From Spironucleus salmonicida (taxonomy: Eukaryota > Fornicata > Diplomonadida > Hexamitidae): DNA of 64,000 nt. The notes under the pieces were generated by a model. The model saw nothing but the letters and a program-made list of their open reading frames with translations. It was not told where the DNA came from and made no database searches. The translations under genes were made by a program, and so were the position numbers. The number at the start of each line of letters is the position of its first letter. The stretch's first letter is position 1. Of this stretch, positions 12,070 through 21,639 are shown piece after piece. Location: contig CM035316.1 in the NCBI GenBank assembly GCA_000497125.2, forward strand, positions 1,192,001 to 1,256,000, given 5' to 3'.

Positions 12070-12339
12070 ATGGTAGACATGCGGGGGCAGCTGCAGATCT
12101 ACTTCGTGCTGTACGGGGGCCTGGCGGTGGTCGCAGCGGTGTCGGTTCTGGCGGCGCTGCTGCTGCAGAGCGTCCAGGTGGTGCTCTACACGCACGGGCT
12201 CGGGGTGCTGCTGGTGGCGGGGCTCGTGGTGCCCGACTGGCCGCTGTGGAACCGGATGGGGCTGCGCTACGCGCCTGTTGGGAGCGCGAGGGGCCCGGAG
12301 CCCGAGATCGCGCGGCAGATGCGGGGAGCGCGCCAGTGA
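12070..12339 (+). CDS. Signal peptidase complex subunit 1 (SPC12-like)
   Basis: 89 residues from ATG 12070 to TGA 12337-12339. Two hydrophobic segments (about 11-32 and 38-57) form a hairpin, followed by VPDWPLWNRMGLRYAPVG, which matches the SPC12/SPCS1 ending PPWP.YRR.PL.WLPV. Family role: small accessory subunit of the ER signal peptidase complex, with both termini cytosolic. Length fits the family (about 80-110). An upstream GTG extends the frame, but the ATG preceded by CCAAA is the natural start. It lies 28 bp after the ankyrin gene and converges on the transporter gene at 12345. Confidence 0.7.
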   Translation: MVDMRGQLQIYFVLYGGLAVVAAVSVLAALLLQSVQVVLYTHGLGVLLVAGLVVPDWPLWNRMGLRYAPVGSARGPEPEIARQMRGARQ

Positions 12340-12344
12340 CGTTT

Positions 12345-13619
12345 TCACTCACTCTTCCGCGCCGCCAGGAGCGCGGCCGGGACCAGCAGCAGCGCGAACG
12401 CGAAGCCCACGTAGACCGACGCCGGGGGGCCGCACCAGGCGCGGAGGGCGGCGATGAGGCCCGCGTCCACCGCCTGGGCCGCCACGACCGCGCAGTTGAA
12501 GAACCCCGCGTAGAGCCCGCGGGAGCCGCGCGGCGCCAGCGTGCCGATCGCGACCAGGTGCACGGAGTTCAGGGCGGCGTTCAGAGGGCCTAGCAGCCCC
12601 AGGCAGAGCACCACCGCTGTCTGGGAGCGCAGCGCCGGGGCGAACACGCCGCCCAGCAGCAGGGCCTGCGCGAGCAAGGCGATCACGGCGCAGCCGACCT
12701 GCGTCCAGCTCCCGCCGACCTTGCGGAGGAGCGCCGGGATGAGCGGGGCGGACAGGACGGTTGCCGCGCTCATCGCCAGCGTGCCCTCGGTGGTGACCCG
12801 GATGGAGTGCACCGTGCCGGCGAACTGCTGCGACGGCGTGAAGGCCAGCCAGCCGAGGAAGAGCGCCAGCATAGCCCACCAGAGCCGCCGCTCCATCGCC
12901 CGCAGCTCGGACCAGAGGTGGCTTGCGGCGTTCCTCGGGGGCTCCGGGGCCGCGGTGGGCGGGTCCTCCACGAACACGAGCGCCGGGTGCGCGCTGAGCA
13001 CGGTCGCCATGCAGGCGATGGGGGCCACCACGGGGTACAGCTCGGCCCAGCGCCCGGTCTGCGCGTGGAGGTCCAGCCCCAGCATGATGAGGCCGCACGC
13101 CGCGTTCGCCAGGCCCAGCATCAGGACCTGCGCCGCCGCCCCCGCCGCCTGCAGGTGCTCCGGGAGGTTGGCCAGCACCAGCGCGCGCAGGGCCACGAAC
13201 TCCACGTTCACGGCGATGTTGAAGAGCGCGACCCCCAGCACGGCCCATGCCAGCACGAAGGTCGCATGTGGCGCGCTCCCAGGGGCGAAGAAGGCGCCCG
13301 CCACCCGACTCGCGAACCCGCACCACAGCTGCGACACCGCGGTCAGGGCGGCGCCCACGGCCAGGCAGACGCGCCGGGGCCCGTGCCGGCTGGGGGAGCG
13401 GTCCATGCAGTAGCCGGCGAGCGGCTGCGTGACGAAGGCGCACGCCTGGCCGAGGCCCTGGCAGAGCGCGGACGCCTGCGGGCTGAGGTGCAGCTCGGCG
13501 AGGTAGGGCTGGTTGAGCACGGCGTAGAGCTCGAAGCAGAAGCTGATGCCGAAGAGGGGCAGCGTGGCCGCGAGGATGCGCCAAGCCGGCCAGGACGGCG
13601 GGGGGACCGTGGGCTCCAT
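12345..13619 (-). CDS. MFS transporter, GPH/SLC45 (sucrose-transporter-like), copy 1
   Basis: 424 residues from ATG 13617-13619 to TGA 12345-12347, with about 12 hydrophobic segments. The loop after TM2-3, LAGYCMDRSPSRHGPRR, is the GPH/SUT-type form of the MFS loop motif (DR...R.G.RR), and TM1 has FELYAVLNQPYLAEL as in its neighbour. The family moves glycosides or sugars with cations across the plasma membrane; the substrate here is unknown. It lies 25 bp downstream of the paralogue at 13645-15084, in the same direction, so the pair is a tandem duplication. This copy is about 55 residues shorter, mainly at the ends and loops. The 3' end contains AGTGAGTGAAAAC, like a diplomonad poly(A) signal overlapping the stop. 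Confidence 0.8.
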   Translation of the reverse strand: MEPTVPPPSWPAWRILAATLPLFGISFCFELYAVLNQPYLAELHLSPQASALCQGLGQACAFVTQPLAGYCMDRSPSRHGPRRVCLAVGAALTAVSQLWCGFASRVAGAFFAPGSAPHATFVLAWAVLGVALFNIAVNVEFVALRALVLANLPEHLQAAGAAAQVLMLGLANAACGLIMLGLDLHAQTGRWAELYPVVAPIACMATVLSAHPALVFVEDPPTAAPEPPRNAASHLWSELRAMERRLWWAMLALFLGWLAFTPSQQFAGTVHSIRVTTEGTLAMSAATVLSAPLIPALLRKVGGSWTQVGCAVIALLAQALLLGGVFAPALRSQTAVVLCLGLLGPLNAALNSVHLVAIGTLAPRGSRGLYAGFFNCAVVAAQAVDAGLIAALRAWCGPPASVYVGFAFALLLVPAALLAARKSE

Positions 13620-13644
13620 TTCGGAGGGGCAGTGAGAAAACAAA

Positions 13645-15084
13645 TCAGTCGAGGGGGTTGGAGGTCCTGATCTCGGGTTCTTCCTTCTGGGCGGCCACTC
13701 TATCGTCCATGCTCACCTCGCGGTCCGTGCGCTTCACGATGAGGGGGCTCACGAGCACCAGCAGGATCGAGGTCACGAAGGACACGTACAGCGAGGCCGA
13801 GTTGCCCACTAAGGCGGACACGCCCGAGATGATCGCGGAGTCCACGGCCTGGGCCACCACGATCGTGCAGTTGAAGATACCCGCGTAGAGACCCTTGGAC
13901 TTCTGGGGCGCCAGCACGCCCACGATGATGAGGTGGATCGAGTTCATGCACGCGTTCAGGAAGCCGATGATGGCCTGGCAGAAGATCTGCACGGCCATGT
14001 GGTTGACAGCTGCGCCGCCCGGGAAGGCGCCCGCGAAGAGGATGCACATCGCGAGGACGTTAGTCCCCGCCGCGAAGAACTGCATGTTGCGCTCGCCGAA
14101 TTTTTTGACGAGGCCTGCGAGGAAGGGGGAGAATATCATGACGACGACGTTCTGGGCGATGGCGCACATGTTGGTGACGTCGACGGAGAAGATCTTGCCG
14201 AGGAACTGCTGGTTGGGCGTGAAGGTGAGCCAGTCCACGAAGAGGACGATCATGGCGAAGTAGAAGATCTTGTTCATGCCGCGGAACTCGATGTAGAGCT
14301 CCTTGAACACGTTGCTGGAGGCCTTCGCCTCGACGAGCTGCGTCTCCTTGACCAGGATGAAGGCGGGGATGAAGGAGACTAGCGTCACCACGCAGGCGAT
14401 CGGGGCCATAATGGGGTATAGCTTGACCCAGGACATCACGTGGGTATTGGGGGGAACACCGGGGGTCGTGTCTATCGGGGAGGTCAGGTAGAGGACGAGC
14501 ATGATCACGTTGGAGATTGTGTTCGAGATGCCGCCCATGAGGGCCTGTCCGGAGGCGCCCTTGCCCTGGGACTCCTTGGGCACGTTGACCGCGATTAGGG
14601 AGTGGAAACTGCCCATCTCCACGTTGACCGCGATATTGAAGAGCACGATGCCCACGATGGCCCAGCCCTGGACGAAGCCGAGGTACTTGGAGCCAGCGGT
14701 GAGGTCCTCGGTGTACATGGTCGCAGCGGCCTTCTGTGCGAAGCCGCACCAGAGCTGAGAGAGGGCGGTGAGCACGCAGCCGATGGTGACGTAGAGCTTC
14801 CGGGCGCCGTACTTGCTCCGGGAGCGATCGGTGAGGTAGCCCACCACGGGTTGGACGAAGAAGCCGAACACGGGCCCGAGCACCTGCACGATGGACGAGG
14901 TGGAGGGGCCCAGGTTCAGCTGCTCGAGGTATGGCTGGTTGATGACACAGTATACGGAGAAGCAGAAGCCCACGCCGCACATGGTGAGGTTGATCATCAG
15001 GATCTTCCAGGTGGGCCAGTCGAGGTTCGGGTCGCGCTCGACCACCTCCTGAGTGACGGTGCCGTCGTAATCTGCATCGGCCAT
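13645..15084 (-). CDS. MFS transporter, GPH/SLC45 (sucrose-transporter-like), copy 2
   Basis: 479 residues from ATG 15082-15084 to TGA 13645-13647, about 12 TM segments. It has VVGYLTDRSRSKYGARK after the second/third helix and the conserved GFCFSVYCVINQPYLEQL in TM1, shared with copy 1. N- and C-terminal tails are hydrophilic and cytosolic in the usual topology. Family role: cation-coupled sugar or glycoside transport at the plasma membrane; substrate not deducible. The start is preceded by TTTATAAA directly before ATG, an AT-rich initiator-like context inside otherwise GC-rich DNA. No TAR codon occurs in the frame. Confidence 0.85.
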   Translation of the reverse strand: MADADYDGTVTQEVVERDPNLDWPTWKILMINLTMCGVGFCFSVYCVINQPYLEQLNLGPSTSSIVQVLGPVFGFFVQPVVGYLTDRSRSKYGARKLYVTIGCVLTALSQLWCGFAQKAAATMYTEDLTAGSKYLGFVQGWAIVGIVLFNIAVNVEMGSFHSLIAVNVPKESQGKGASGQALMGGISNTISNVIMLVLYLTSPIDTTPGVPPNTHVMSWVKLYPIMAPIACVVTLVSFIPAFILVKETQLVEAKASSNVFKELYIEFRGMNKIFYFAMIVLFVDWLTFTPNQQFLGKIFSVDVTNMCAIAQNVVVMIFSPFLAGLVKKFGERNMQFFAAGTNVLAMCILFAGAFPGGAAVNHMAVQIFCQAIIGFLNACMNSIHLIIVGVLAPQKSKGLYAGIFNCTIVVAQAVDSAIISGVSALVGNSASLYVSFVTSILLVLVSPLIVKRTDREVSMDDRVAAQKEEPEIRTSNPLD

Positions 15085-15292
15085 TTTATAAACTTCGGGT
15101 GTCCGGAACTCTAGTGGATTGGGTATGATATTGATTCTCGCGACGATTCACAAATGTCAGTTATTCCGATCACTCTTGCTGATTTGGTGCCAATATACTA
15201 ATATACCCAAAAGTGTTCCGCATTCTTAAACTGTCCTGTAACACTTAGCCAGCTCCGGCAATTGTCCCGTGGCCGAAAGTGTTCCCGCTCCC

Positions 15293-15646
15293 ATGACCCG
15301 CTACTGGAACCCCGCCGAGGTAGAGACGCTCCGCGGCGCCGTGCTCGCCGAGACCTCCCCGGGCGGCGTGAACTGGGAGGGGGTGGCAGGCGCGGTGGGC
15401 TCCAAGACCGCGAAGCAGTGCTCCGTGCGCTTCCACAACATCGAGAAGTTCGGGGACCGCCCCAACGCCAGGATGCAGTGGTCGCCCCTGCAGGACCACC
15501 TGCTGCTGCACATTGCCATGGCGAACGGGAACGCGTGGGCGGCTGTCGCCGGCCAGCTGGGCGTGGGGGTCAGCGTGGCCAAGAACCGCTACTACGTCCT
15601 GCAGCGCATGGCAAGGCGCGACCAGCCCGTGCTGGTTCTAGAGTGA
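15293..15646 (+). CDS. Myb-like DNA-binding protein (two short repeats), copy a
   Basis: 117 residues from ATG 15293 to TGA 15644-15646. Repeat 1 has YWNPAEVETLRGAV, NWEGVAGAVGSKTAKQC and VRFHNIEKF; repeat 2 has MQWSPLQDHLLLHIA, AWAAVAGQLGVGVSVAKNRYYVL. W..I/V.A......KQC..R and the final R.YVL match R2R3-like Myb/SANT folds. The next gene, 15656-16081 on the other strand, encodes a close paralogue, and the two end 9 bp apart tail to tail. Likely nuclear DNA-binding factor; diplomonad Myb proteins include the Giardia encystation regulator, but no specific role is claimed. Ends in AGTGAAG. Confidence 0.75.
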   Translation: MTRYWNPAEVETLRGAVLAETSPGGVNWEGVAGAVGSKTAKQCSVRFHNIEKFGDRPNARMQWSPLQDHLLLHIAMANGNAWAAVAGQLGVGVSVAKNRYYVLQRMARRDQPVLVLE

Positions 15647-15655
15647 AGAAGTCGA

Positions 15656-16081
15656 TCACCACAGCCAGCTCAGCTCCTGGAGGGCACCGCTCTGCTCCTC
15701 CCAAAGATCCTCCGGCATGACCGGCAGCTTGCTCAAGACGCCACATTCGCCCCCGCGCCGCAGCACGTAGAAGCGGTTCTTGCACACCGACACCGACAGG
15801 CCGATGCGCTCCGCCACCAGCACCCACTTGCGCCCGGTGGCCGCGGCCTCGCGGATTACCGCGCTGTCCATCTCCGACGTCCAGACTGACTTCGTGTGGG
15901 GCTGGCCGCCGCCCACGCTGAACTTCTCGATGTTGTGGTACCGGACGTAGCACTGGCGGGCGCTCTTGGTGGTCACTACCGCGGCGATCGCCTCCCAGCG
16001 GATGCACCGGCCCGGGGTAGTCCCCCGCACCGCGCCACGCAGGAGGGCGGTCTCGTTCTCGGTCCAGGTCCTGCTCGTCAT
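15656..16081 (-). CDS. Myb-like DNA-binding protein (two short repeats), copy b
   Basis: 141 residues from ATG 16079-16081 to TGA 15656-15658. It starts MTSRTWTENETALLRGAV, then IRWEAIAAVVTTKSARQC and VRYHNIEKF; repeat 2 has SVWTSEMDSAVIREA, KWVLVAERIGLSVSVCKNR and FYVLRR. The pattern matches copy a block for block, including LRGAV and HNIEKF, so the pair arose by inverted duplication. It has a C-terminal extension of about 25 residues absent from copy a. Probable nuclear DNA-binding protein, target unknown. Confidence 0.75.
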   Translation of the reverse strand: MTSRTWTENETALLRGAVRGTTPGRCIRWEAIAAVVTTKSARQCYVRYHNIEKFSVGGGQPHTKSVWTSEMDSAVIREAAATGRKWVLVAERIGLSVSVCKNRFYVLRRGGECGVLSKLPVMPEDLWEEQSGALQELSWLW

Positions 16082-16199
16082 TCTGTGTGGCGTTAGTTAG
16101 TGGAACGGAAAAGTGACTGCATATCCGTAGTAATATCGGGTTTCCGCGGAAAGTGTTGCGGGAACACTTTCTTGTGAATCGGTAGAATTCTGCAATCTC

Positions 16200-18281
16200 T
16201 CACTGGTAGAATACGGACTCGATCCCGTCCTCGGCGACCCGGCACCCCGCCCCCGCGAACGACAGCACCGCGGGCATGGCCGCCTCCATCGCGAAGGGGA
16301 CCCTGATCTCCCGCCCCACCTGCTGCACTCGCTGCTCCTGGTCGAATCCCTCCGCCGCCCACTCGCTTCGAGCGCGGTCGTGGCGCGGGTATACTCGCCA
16401 CCCGAACCCCACCTGCCGCTGCAGCTGGCGCACGTTCCCGGAGACGAGGACCCGCCCGTGCTGCAGCACGACCACCTCGCTGCAGAGGGAGTTGATTTCC
16501 GATATCTGGTGCGTCGACATGAGCACCGTCCCACTCAGCTGGCGCAGGGCGGCAGATATGATTCTCTGGCTGTTGAGGTCGATGCCGCATGTCGGCTCGT
16601 CCAGTAGGTACAGCGCAGCGTCCTTCAGCAGCGCGATCGCCAGGTTCAGCCGGCGCTGGTACCCCCCGGACAGCTTCTCCACCTGCTTGCCCCGCTCCGT
16701 TAGCTCCAGAAGGCCCAATACCTGCGATACCCTGGCCTGACTCTGGCCCACGATGGAGTTGCAGAGGCTGACATGCTGCTGGACCGTGAGGTTCTGGAAG
16801 GTGATATTTTCCTAAAACATGATGCTGAGCCTTTCGTAGTACTCGTGGTTCTGGGTGGCCTTCTGGCGCCCGCAGCAGGAAATATTCCCGACGGAAGGCG
16901 TTACGGACCCCTGGATGGCCTTGAACAGCGTTGTCTTCCCGGCCCCGTTCTCGGCCACGAGCCCTATTATCTGCCCCTACAACGGGATGTCGAGGCTCAC
17001 GTCGTCGAGTGCCACCTTCTGGTTCCGTTTTATTTTATACGACACTGTTAGGTTATCGATGCGCAGGCTGCTGATAGATGCAGGGTCGGGCGGGTGATTT
17101 CTGATCGAACTCTGGACGGGATTCTCTCCCACGCGCACGGATCGGTCGATATATATCCCCGCAGCGAAATACAGTATCATGGATATGAGCGATATCAGGC
17201 ATATGTAGAGCAGAGATCCGTGCTGCGCGTCGTAGTTACTGAAGAACTCGATGAAGGAGAAGCTCTGCTGCTGGAGGTAGAGGTACGATATTTTGTTGTA
17301 GTAGACAACGGCGGCAGAGGAAGGGAAGAAAAACATGCAAAGGAACTGGGCTATTATTTGGTAATCGGTAGAGAACACTAGCTGGATGACCATGTAGCCA
17401 AACTGGCCTATGACGCCCGTAATTACAAATATGACCAGTATCTGAGACTGTTTAGACCCGATGCTCAGGATGAACATCGAGAACCCCACAGAAAATGCCA
17501 GCGCTGGGAATACCGACATCACAAATGCAAAGAAGGATACTGCGGGCGCAATCTTGACTTACTGTAAAAAGAACACCAGGAATCCCATCATCAGGCTGAC
17601 TAGCAGAGTTTCAGCAGCCGTTATCGAGGCCACACCGATCCAAAAGTTTTGCTTATGCATACCGAGGCAAATTAGATACTCGTATCTCCGCTTCTCCTTC
17701 AGCTTGGCCACATTCACAACTTAGAACAAAGAAAGGATGAAGAAGGAGTACGGGGCAAAGAATAGGAACGAATTGTAAAACTGAACGCTAGAGTATACAA
17801 ATTAATAATTTATTGGTTTATGAAAATTAAGAAAATATTATAACAGATATAGTGATACTGAGTCTACCATATCTTAGTCAGGGATTGGAATTTAATCAAC
17901 TGTATTAATAGATACAACAAAGTTTTGTATAGATATCGAAGCAAGTATGTTATTACTATTCTACGAAATATATAAATTCATATCTTCTAAATTGTTAAAA
18001 TATACAGCTTGAAGATTTAATTAATTTTCTTCATTAAGCGACATCAAAGTATTTTCAATAGCTTCTATTTGCTTTTGTTGAACATTAAATGCTATTTATT
18101 AATTTTTATATTGCTTTAAGATAACTGGCATTTTAAAATTTTTAATTTCTGAATTTATAGGTCTATTATATGAAAATATGGCAGAGATCATTGGTATTGA
18201 TATGCACAAAACTATTGTGAATAAATACATGACCAAACTAGACTTTTTAGAATAAATTTAAAATAATATACCACTCTTCAT
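16200..18281 (-). CDS. ABC transporter, ABCA-type half transporter
   Basis: 693 residues from ATG 18279-18281 to TGA 16200-16202 (TAR=Gln). TM1 is at about 17-37, followed by an extracellular loop to about 150, about five to six TM segments (165-400), then one nucleotide-binding domain: Walker A AENGAGKTT (about 441-449), signature LSGGYQRRLN (about 535), Walker B LYLLDEPT (about 555) and H-loop STHQ. Domain order TMD-NBD and the C-terminal piece after the NBD fit ABCA-like transporters, which move lipids or related substrates. The first 165 codons are extremely AT-rich with frequent TAR Gln codons; from about 17790 downstream the same frame becomes GC-rich. The compositional border is therefore inside one gene. 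Stop context AGTGAGAG. Confidence 0.85.
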
Positions 18282-18362
18282 TTTTATTAAATTAAATATT
18301 ATTCACTGCATATCAATTTAATAATAAAAATTATACTAACAAAGTAAATCCTATTTAATCTC

Positions 18363-20243
18363 TCACTCATATTCTGTTGCACTAATCACGGTTACGTTAT
18401 CCATCATCCAAGCTACCCACTGACTGAGAACTTTTCCACCATCTAAAGTCTAACTATCACCAACGACAATTAGTTACTATTTGGCTCTAGTCATGCTCAC
18501 GTTCAGTCGCTTGTAGTCTTCTAAAAACCCTACTTATTAGTCTTCGTTACTTCGGGTCATGCTCATAACGATGACATCTTTTTCACGTCCTTAAAATCCA
18601 TCAATTGTGTGGATTTCCACCTACGAATCTTCCAATTTTTCACGAAGAAGTGCAACCTATGCAGAATATGGGGCAATTACCCCAATATCCTCAAATCGCG
18701 TTTTTTGAAGCAGCAAGTTGACGATTTTGGCCACTAGCTCGCCTTCTAGCGTGTTCTTGAGAGAGCCGCCCCGGACCCCCTCACCCCTCTCCTCGAAATA
18801 ATCGCACCCCGCGGTGTCAACAAATACGATACTCACGTCGTCGATAACCTGATTCTGCACTGCTTTTTCGCCCCCGCTCCGCAGCTTATTCTCGTAAAAC
18901 TACAAGCTCGGAAACTCGCAAATCAGCGAGCCAAATCGGTATGAAATATCCAGCAAGACGAAGTCAAAGTCCTTCTGGGTCATTTTGCAGAGGCGCCGCA
19001 GCGCCGATACGGCGAAGCGCGTGAGCCGCTTCGCGTTATCGTCGAGGATCGTTGCAGAGAGCTGTCGGGGGTCCCCGCAGAGAACTAGGCCCCCGTGACA
19101 CGCCACAACGGCGGCAGCCAGCCCCGCATCCAGGGCTTGGCCGGCCTCGTCCACAACGACCAAATCGAACGTCTCACGCAGCGTAGCAGCGGTGCTGAGC
19201 GTGCAGGCGACGATCTTCTGGGCGTCGAAAACCTCGTTTTTGAATGACTTCATGGCCTGATTTAGCGTCTTCAGTGCCTGCCGAAGCGCGTTCCGCGAAG
19301 TGATATAATCTGCCCTTTCGCCAGTTTTCGCCTGGCTTTTCTGGGCCTTCTGGAGCTGCTTTTGGCACTCCGCGACGTCCTTTCGCATCTCCTTGAGCTC
19401 GACTTTTTTCGTCGCGAGGATGACGTTTTCGAGCAAAAAATGCTCGGTTTCGGGCGTCGCGCGCGCCACGGACCCGAGGCGCAGCCCCCGCGTGCGCACG
19501 AGCAGGTTGTCCACCGCCGTGTTCGAGGCGGCCGTGATCAAAATGCGGTGGCCTGGATGCAAATTCCGGTACATTTCAATGCCCGCGGCAAGCGTGGTCG
19601 TTTTCCCGGTCCCCGGGGGGCCTTATATCACTAATAACTGCTTATGGCCGATTTGTGCGATTTTAGAGGCCGCTGCCGTTTACGAGGCGTTGAGAGACGG
19701 AAAATCGAGCAGTTTGGTGCTGATTTGCTGGAAAAACGGGTGCAGTGTGAAAATCGAAGCATGTGGGTTTTGGTCGCTTAGCTGCTTCAGCGACGTCATG
19801 TTGCGCTTCGAGGTGACCTCTGAGCCCGCCTTCGTGAGAACGAAGTGCTGGGAGTCGTTAAAATCTGCAAAATCCTGCTCCGGGAGCACTTTTACGGTCA
19901 ATTTGTTTACTGAGAGGATCGTTCCGCGCGTCAGAAGGACGAGTTTTGAGCTAAAAATGAAAACTAAATCGCGGGACCGAAAAGTGCAAACTTAGTTCAA
20001 ATCGAAGGTGACAGCTGACGTTTTTCCTTCAATATCTGGGGATATTTGAGATATGACTAGATTTTTAAGCGCTTTCCCAGAGGACAGTAGTACGTTTAGC
20101 GGATATGTTGGATGTAAATTGATTTATGGATAATTCTGGTTTGGGGATATAAAACCTACAGGAAGAGGTGTTTATAAGATTTCGGCGTTACGCTCTAAAT
20201 CGATACCAAGCTCGTTGTCCTCAAAGAATTCTTTGCTAAGCAT
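18363..20243 (-). CDS. UPF1-like SF1B helicase (IGHMBP2/Hcs1 type)
   Basis: 626 residues from ATG 20241-20243 to TGA 18363-18365. Helicase motifs in order: LNASQ then LLVIQGPPGTGKTTT (Walker A near residue 207), ITAASNTAVDNLL (Ia), LVVVDEAGQALD (II), LVLCGDPRQLSATI (III), GVIAPYSAQVALL (IV), VEIHTIDGFQGREKDVI (V) and YKRLNVSMTRAKQQL (VI). All ATPase residues are present. The N-terminal 200 residues resemble the beta-barrel region of UPF1/IGHMBP2. No zinc, R3H or AN1 domain is seen, so yeast Hcs1-like size. Family role: 5'-3' RNA/DNA unwinding in mRNA surveillance or replication/translation. Codons 18.66-19.65 kb are GC-rich and the ends AT-rich, a compositional patchwork within the gene. Confidence 0.9.
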
Positions 20244-20315
20244 TAATTAAAACGAAAAAGTAATTTATAAATTATTATATATGTATATTAATTATTAATT
20301 CATTTCTTATTGCGC
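20244..20315. promoter_or_regulatory. 72-bp divergent intergenic region
   Basis: The helicase (minus) and EF-hand gene (plus) start only 72 bp apart. The gap is nearly pure A/T until the last few bases. Diplomonad promoters are short AT-rich initiators next to the ATG, so this gap probably serves both genes. Confidence 0.45.
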
Positions 20316-20708
20316 ATGGAGCAAAATGAGGATACTACACGATTTGAATAAATTTTTAAGCTAATGGACACTGAAAACAAAAATGAAGTGTCAAAAGAGT
20401 CGCTAGAGGTCCTCTGCACTTCAATTGGTCTTGATATTACGCTAGTATAGGACATAACCACCATCGACCTTTAAGGGTTCGCAAATCTTTTTGCAACATT
20501 CTCATTACACCAACCTACATACGACAATGAATTCAAAATTTTAGCAAACGGCGAAGGGAAAATTGACATGAAAAATTTAGTTGAAGCGGTGACCCGGATA
20601 GGGATGGTGCCACGTGAGGAGGTCGTGCAAATGATTGGACACTTGAAAATCGATATGAACCAAGAGATAGAAAGCTAGAAGTTTATCAGGGAAGAACTCA
20701 AAAAGTGA
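20316..20708 (+). CDS. Divergent EF-hand (calmodulin/centrin-like) protein
   Basis: 130 residues from ATG 20316 to TGA 20706-20708 (TAR=Gln). FEQIFKLMDTENKNEVSKES and a second unit FKILANGEGKIDMKNLVEAV follow the helix-loop-helix pattern of EF-hands (F..IF...D....G.I....). The loops lack several canonical Asp/Glu ligands, so Ca binding is doubtful. Length is close to calmodulin/centrin (about 150) minus one or two hands. The 3' end overlaps the convergent Dim1 gene by 11 bp. Role unknown; could be a cytoskeletal or flagellar EF-hand protein. Confidence 0.6.
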
Positions 20709-21072
20709 CCTTTTGTTATTTTTGCTTCTCACGTCTTTTGCAAGACAGGTAAGTAGAGATAATCTCATGTTCAAAGTCAGACGACTCCAAAGGCCTTGTA
20801 ACTTTAAATCCATATCTAGACTTTACTGGCCTCTTTTTGTAGAAAAACATGATAGCATCTCGACTTAATTCGTATAAATGAGTGAAATCTGGTACTTCTG
20901 CTAAGTTTACAACATAAAAAATTGCATAATTTCTTAATGGGATTTGTGCTGTTTAAAAATTTTTATAAAGAGAAGACTATTAGTAATCTCTTGTAAATAG
21001 AATAAGAACTAATCGTTATTTTTCATGAATAATTGCAGAATCTGTTGCAAATGCTGAGTTGAGATAATTCAT
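20698..21072 (-). CDS. DIM1: Dim1/U5-15K spliceosomal thioredoxin-fold protein (TXNL4A-like)
   Basis: 124 residues from ATG 21070-21072 to TGA 20698-20700. It starts MNYLNSAFATDSAIIHEKQ and has RLVLILFTRDY, NYAIFYVVNLAEVPDF, YELSRDAIMFFYKKRP, in register with Dim1 (W.VDQAI..E..RVVVIRFG.D, FAVIYLVDITEVPDFN.MYEL, VMFFFRNK). The Dim1 C-terminus is shortened or replaced by Lys-rich sequence (family about 142 residues). Family role: U5 snRNP component needed for pre-mRNA splicing and cell-cycle progression, nuclear. Its presence implies a functional spliceosome despite no intron in this window. Three TAR codons lie in conserved alignment. It overlaps the EF-hand gene by 11 bp tail to tail. Confidence 0.85.
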
Positions 21073-21154
21073 TAAACCTATTAAATAGAATAATATATAA
21101 TTTATTAAATTCGTGTGTTAAAAGTACAATAATATTATCTAATTATTATATCGA

Positions 21155-21625
21155 ATGGTAACATTTGCGATAATGCGCCGTATACTAAAAGCAAAAAAAC
21201 TGTATGAAATTGACATTATTCCATAGTTTGAAAAGCAGAATAAATAATATCTTTAATATAAATCTTTTAACAATTAGAAAATAAATCATTCTATTCCATC
21301 TTACAAGTTTCATGAAAATGAAGAGGATTTAACTGTTGTTTACCCTAATAACGAAAAAACTGTTCAATATTTTGAAAGTGAGAAGTAGAAACTTTTGAAA
21401 TAATAATCTGAAGATATTTATCGAGAGTAATTACGGAAACTTGATGAATAATTTGTTCATAGGGTATAATACAACTTAAAGCTATCTAAGGAAACTTTTA
21501 GTAGAAATTAAATATTTTATCAGTCATTACGAATAAATAGATTTGTTGAGAAATAAAACCCATTAAAGGGTTGCATTTAGTTTAAAATAATTGAGGATTC
21601 AGTGTAAAAAATGGAAGAATAGTGA
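21155..21625 (+). CDS. Hypothetical Gln/Lys-rich protein
   Basis: 156 residues from ATG 21155 to TGA 21623-21625, with about 20 TAR Gln codons. It starts MVTFAIMRRILKAKKLYEID and has a central charged helix (YFESEKQKLLKQQSED, YREQLRKLDEQF) likely to be coiled coil. No family recognised. It is divergent from Dim1 (82 bp between starts) and converges on 21640-22629 with 14 bp between stops. The stop lies in AATAGTGAATAA, an exact match to AGTRAAY. Confidence 0.6.
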
Positions 21626-21639
21626 ATAATAAATTAAGT

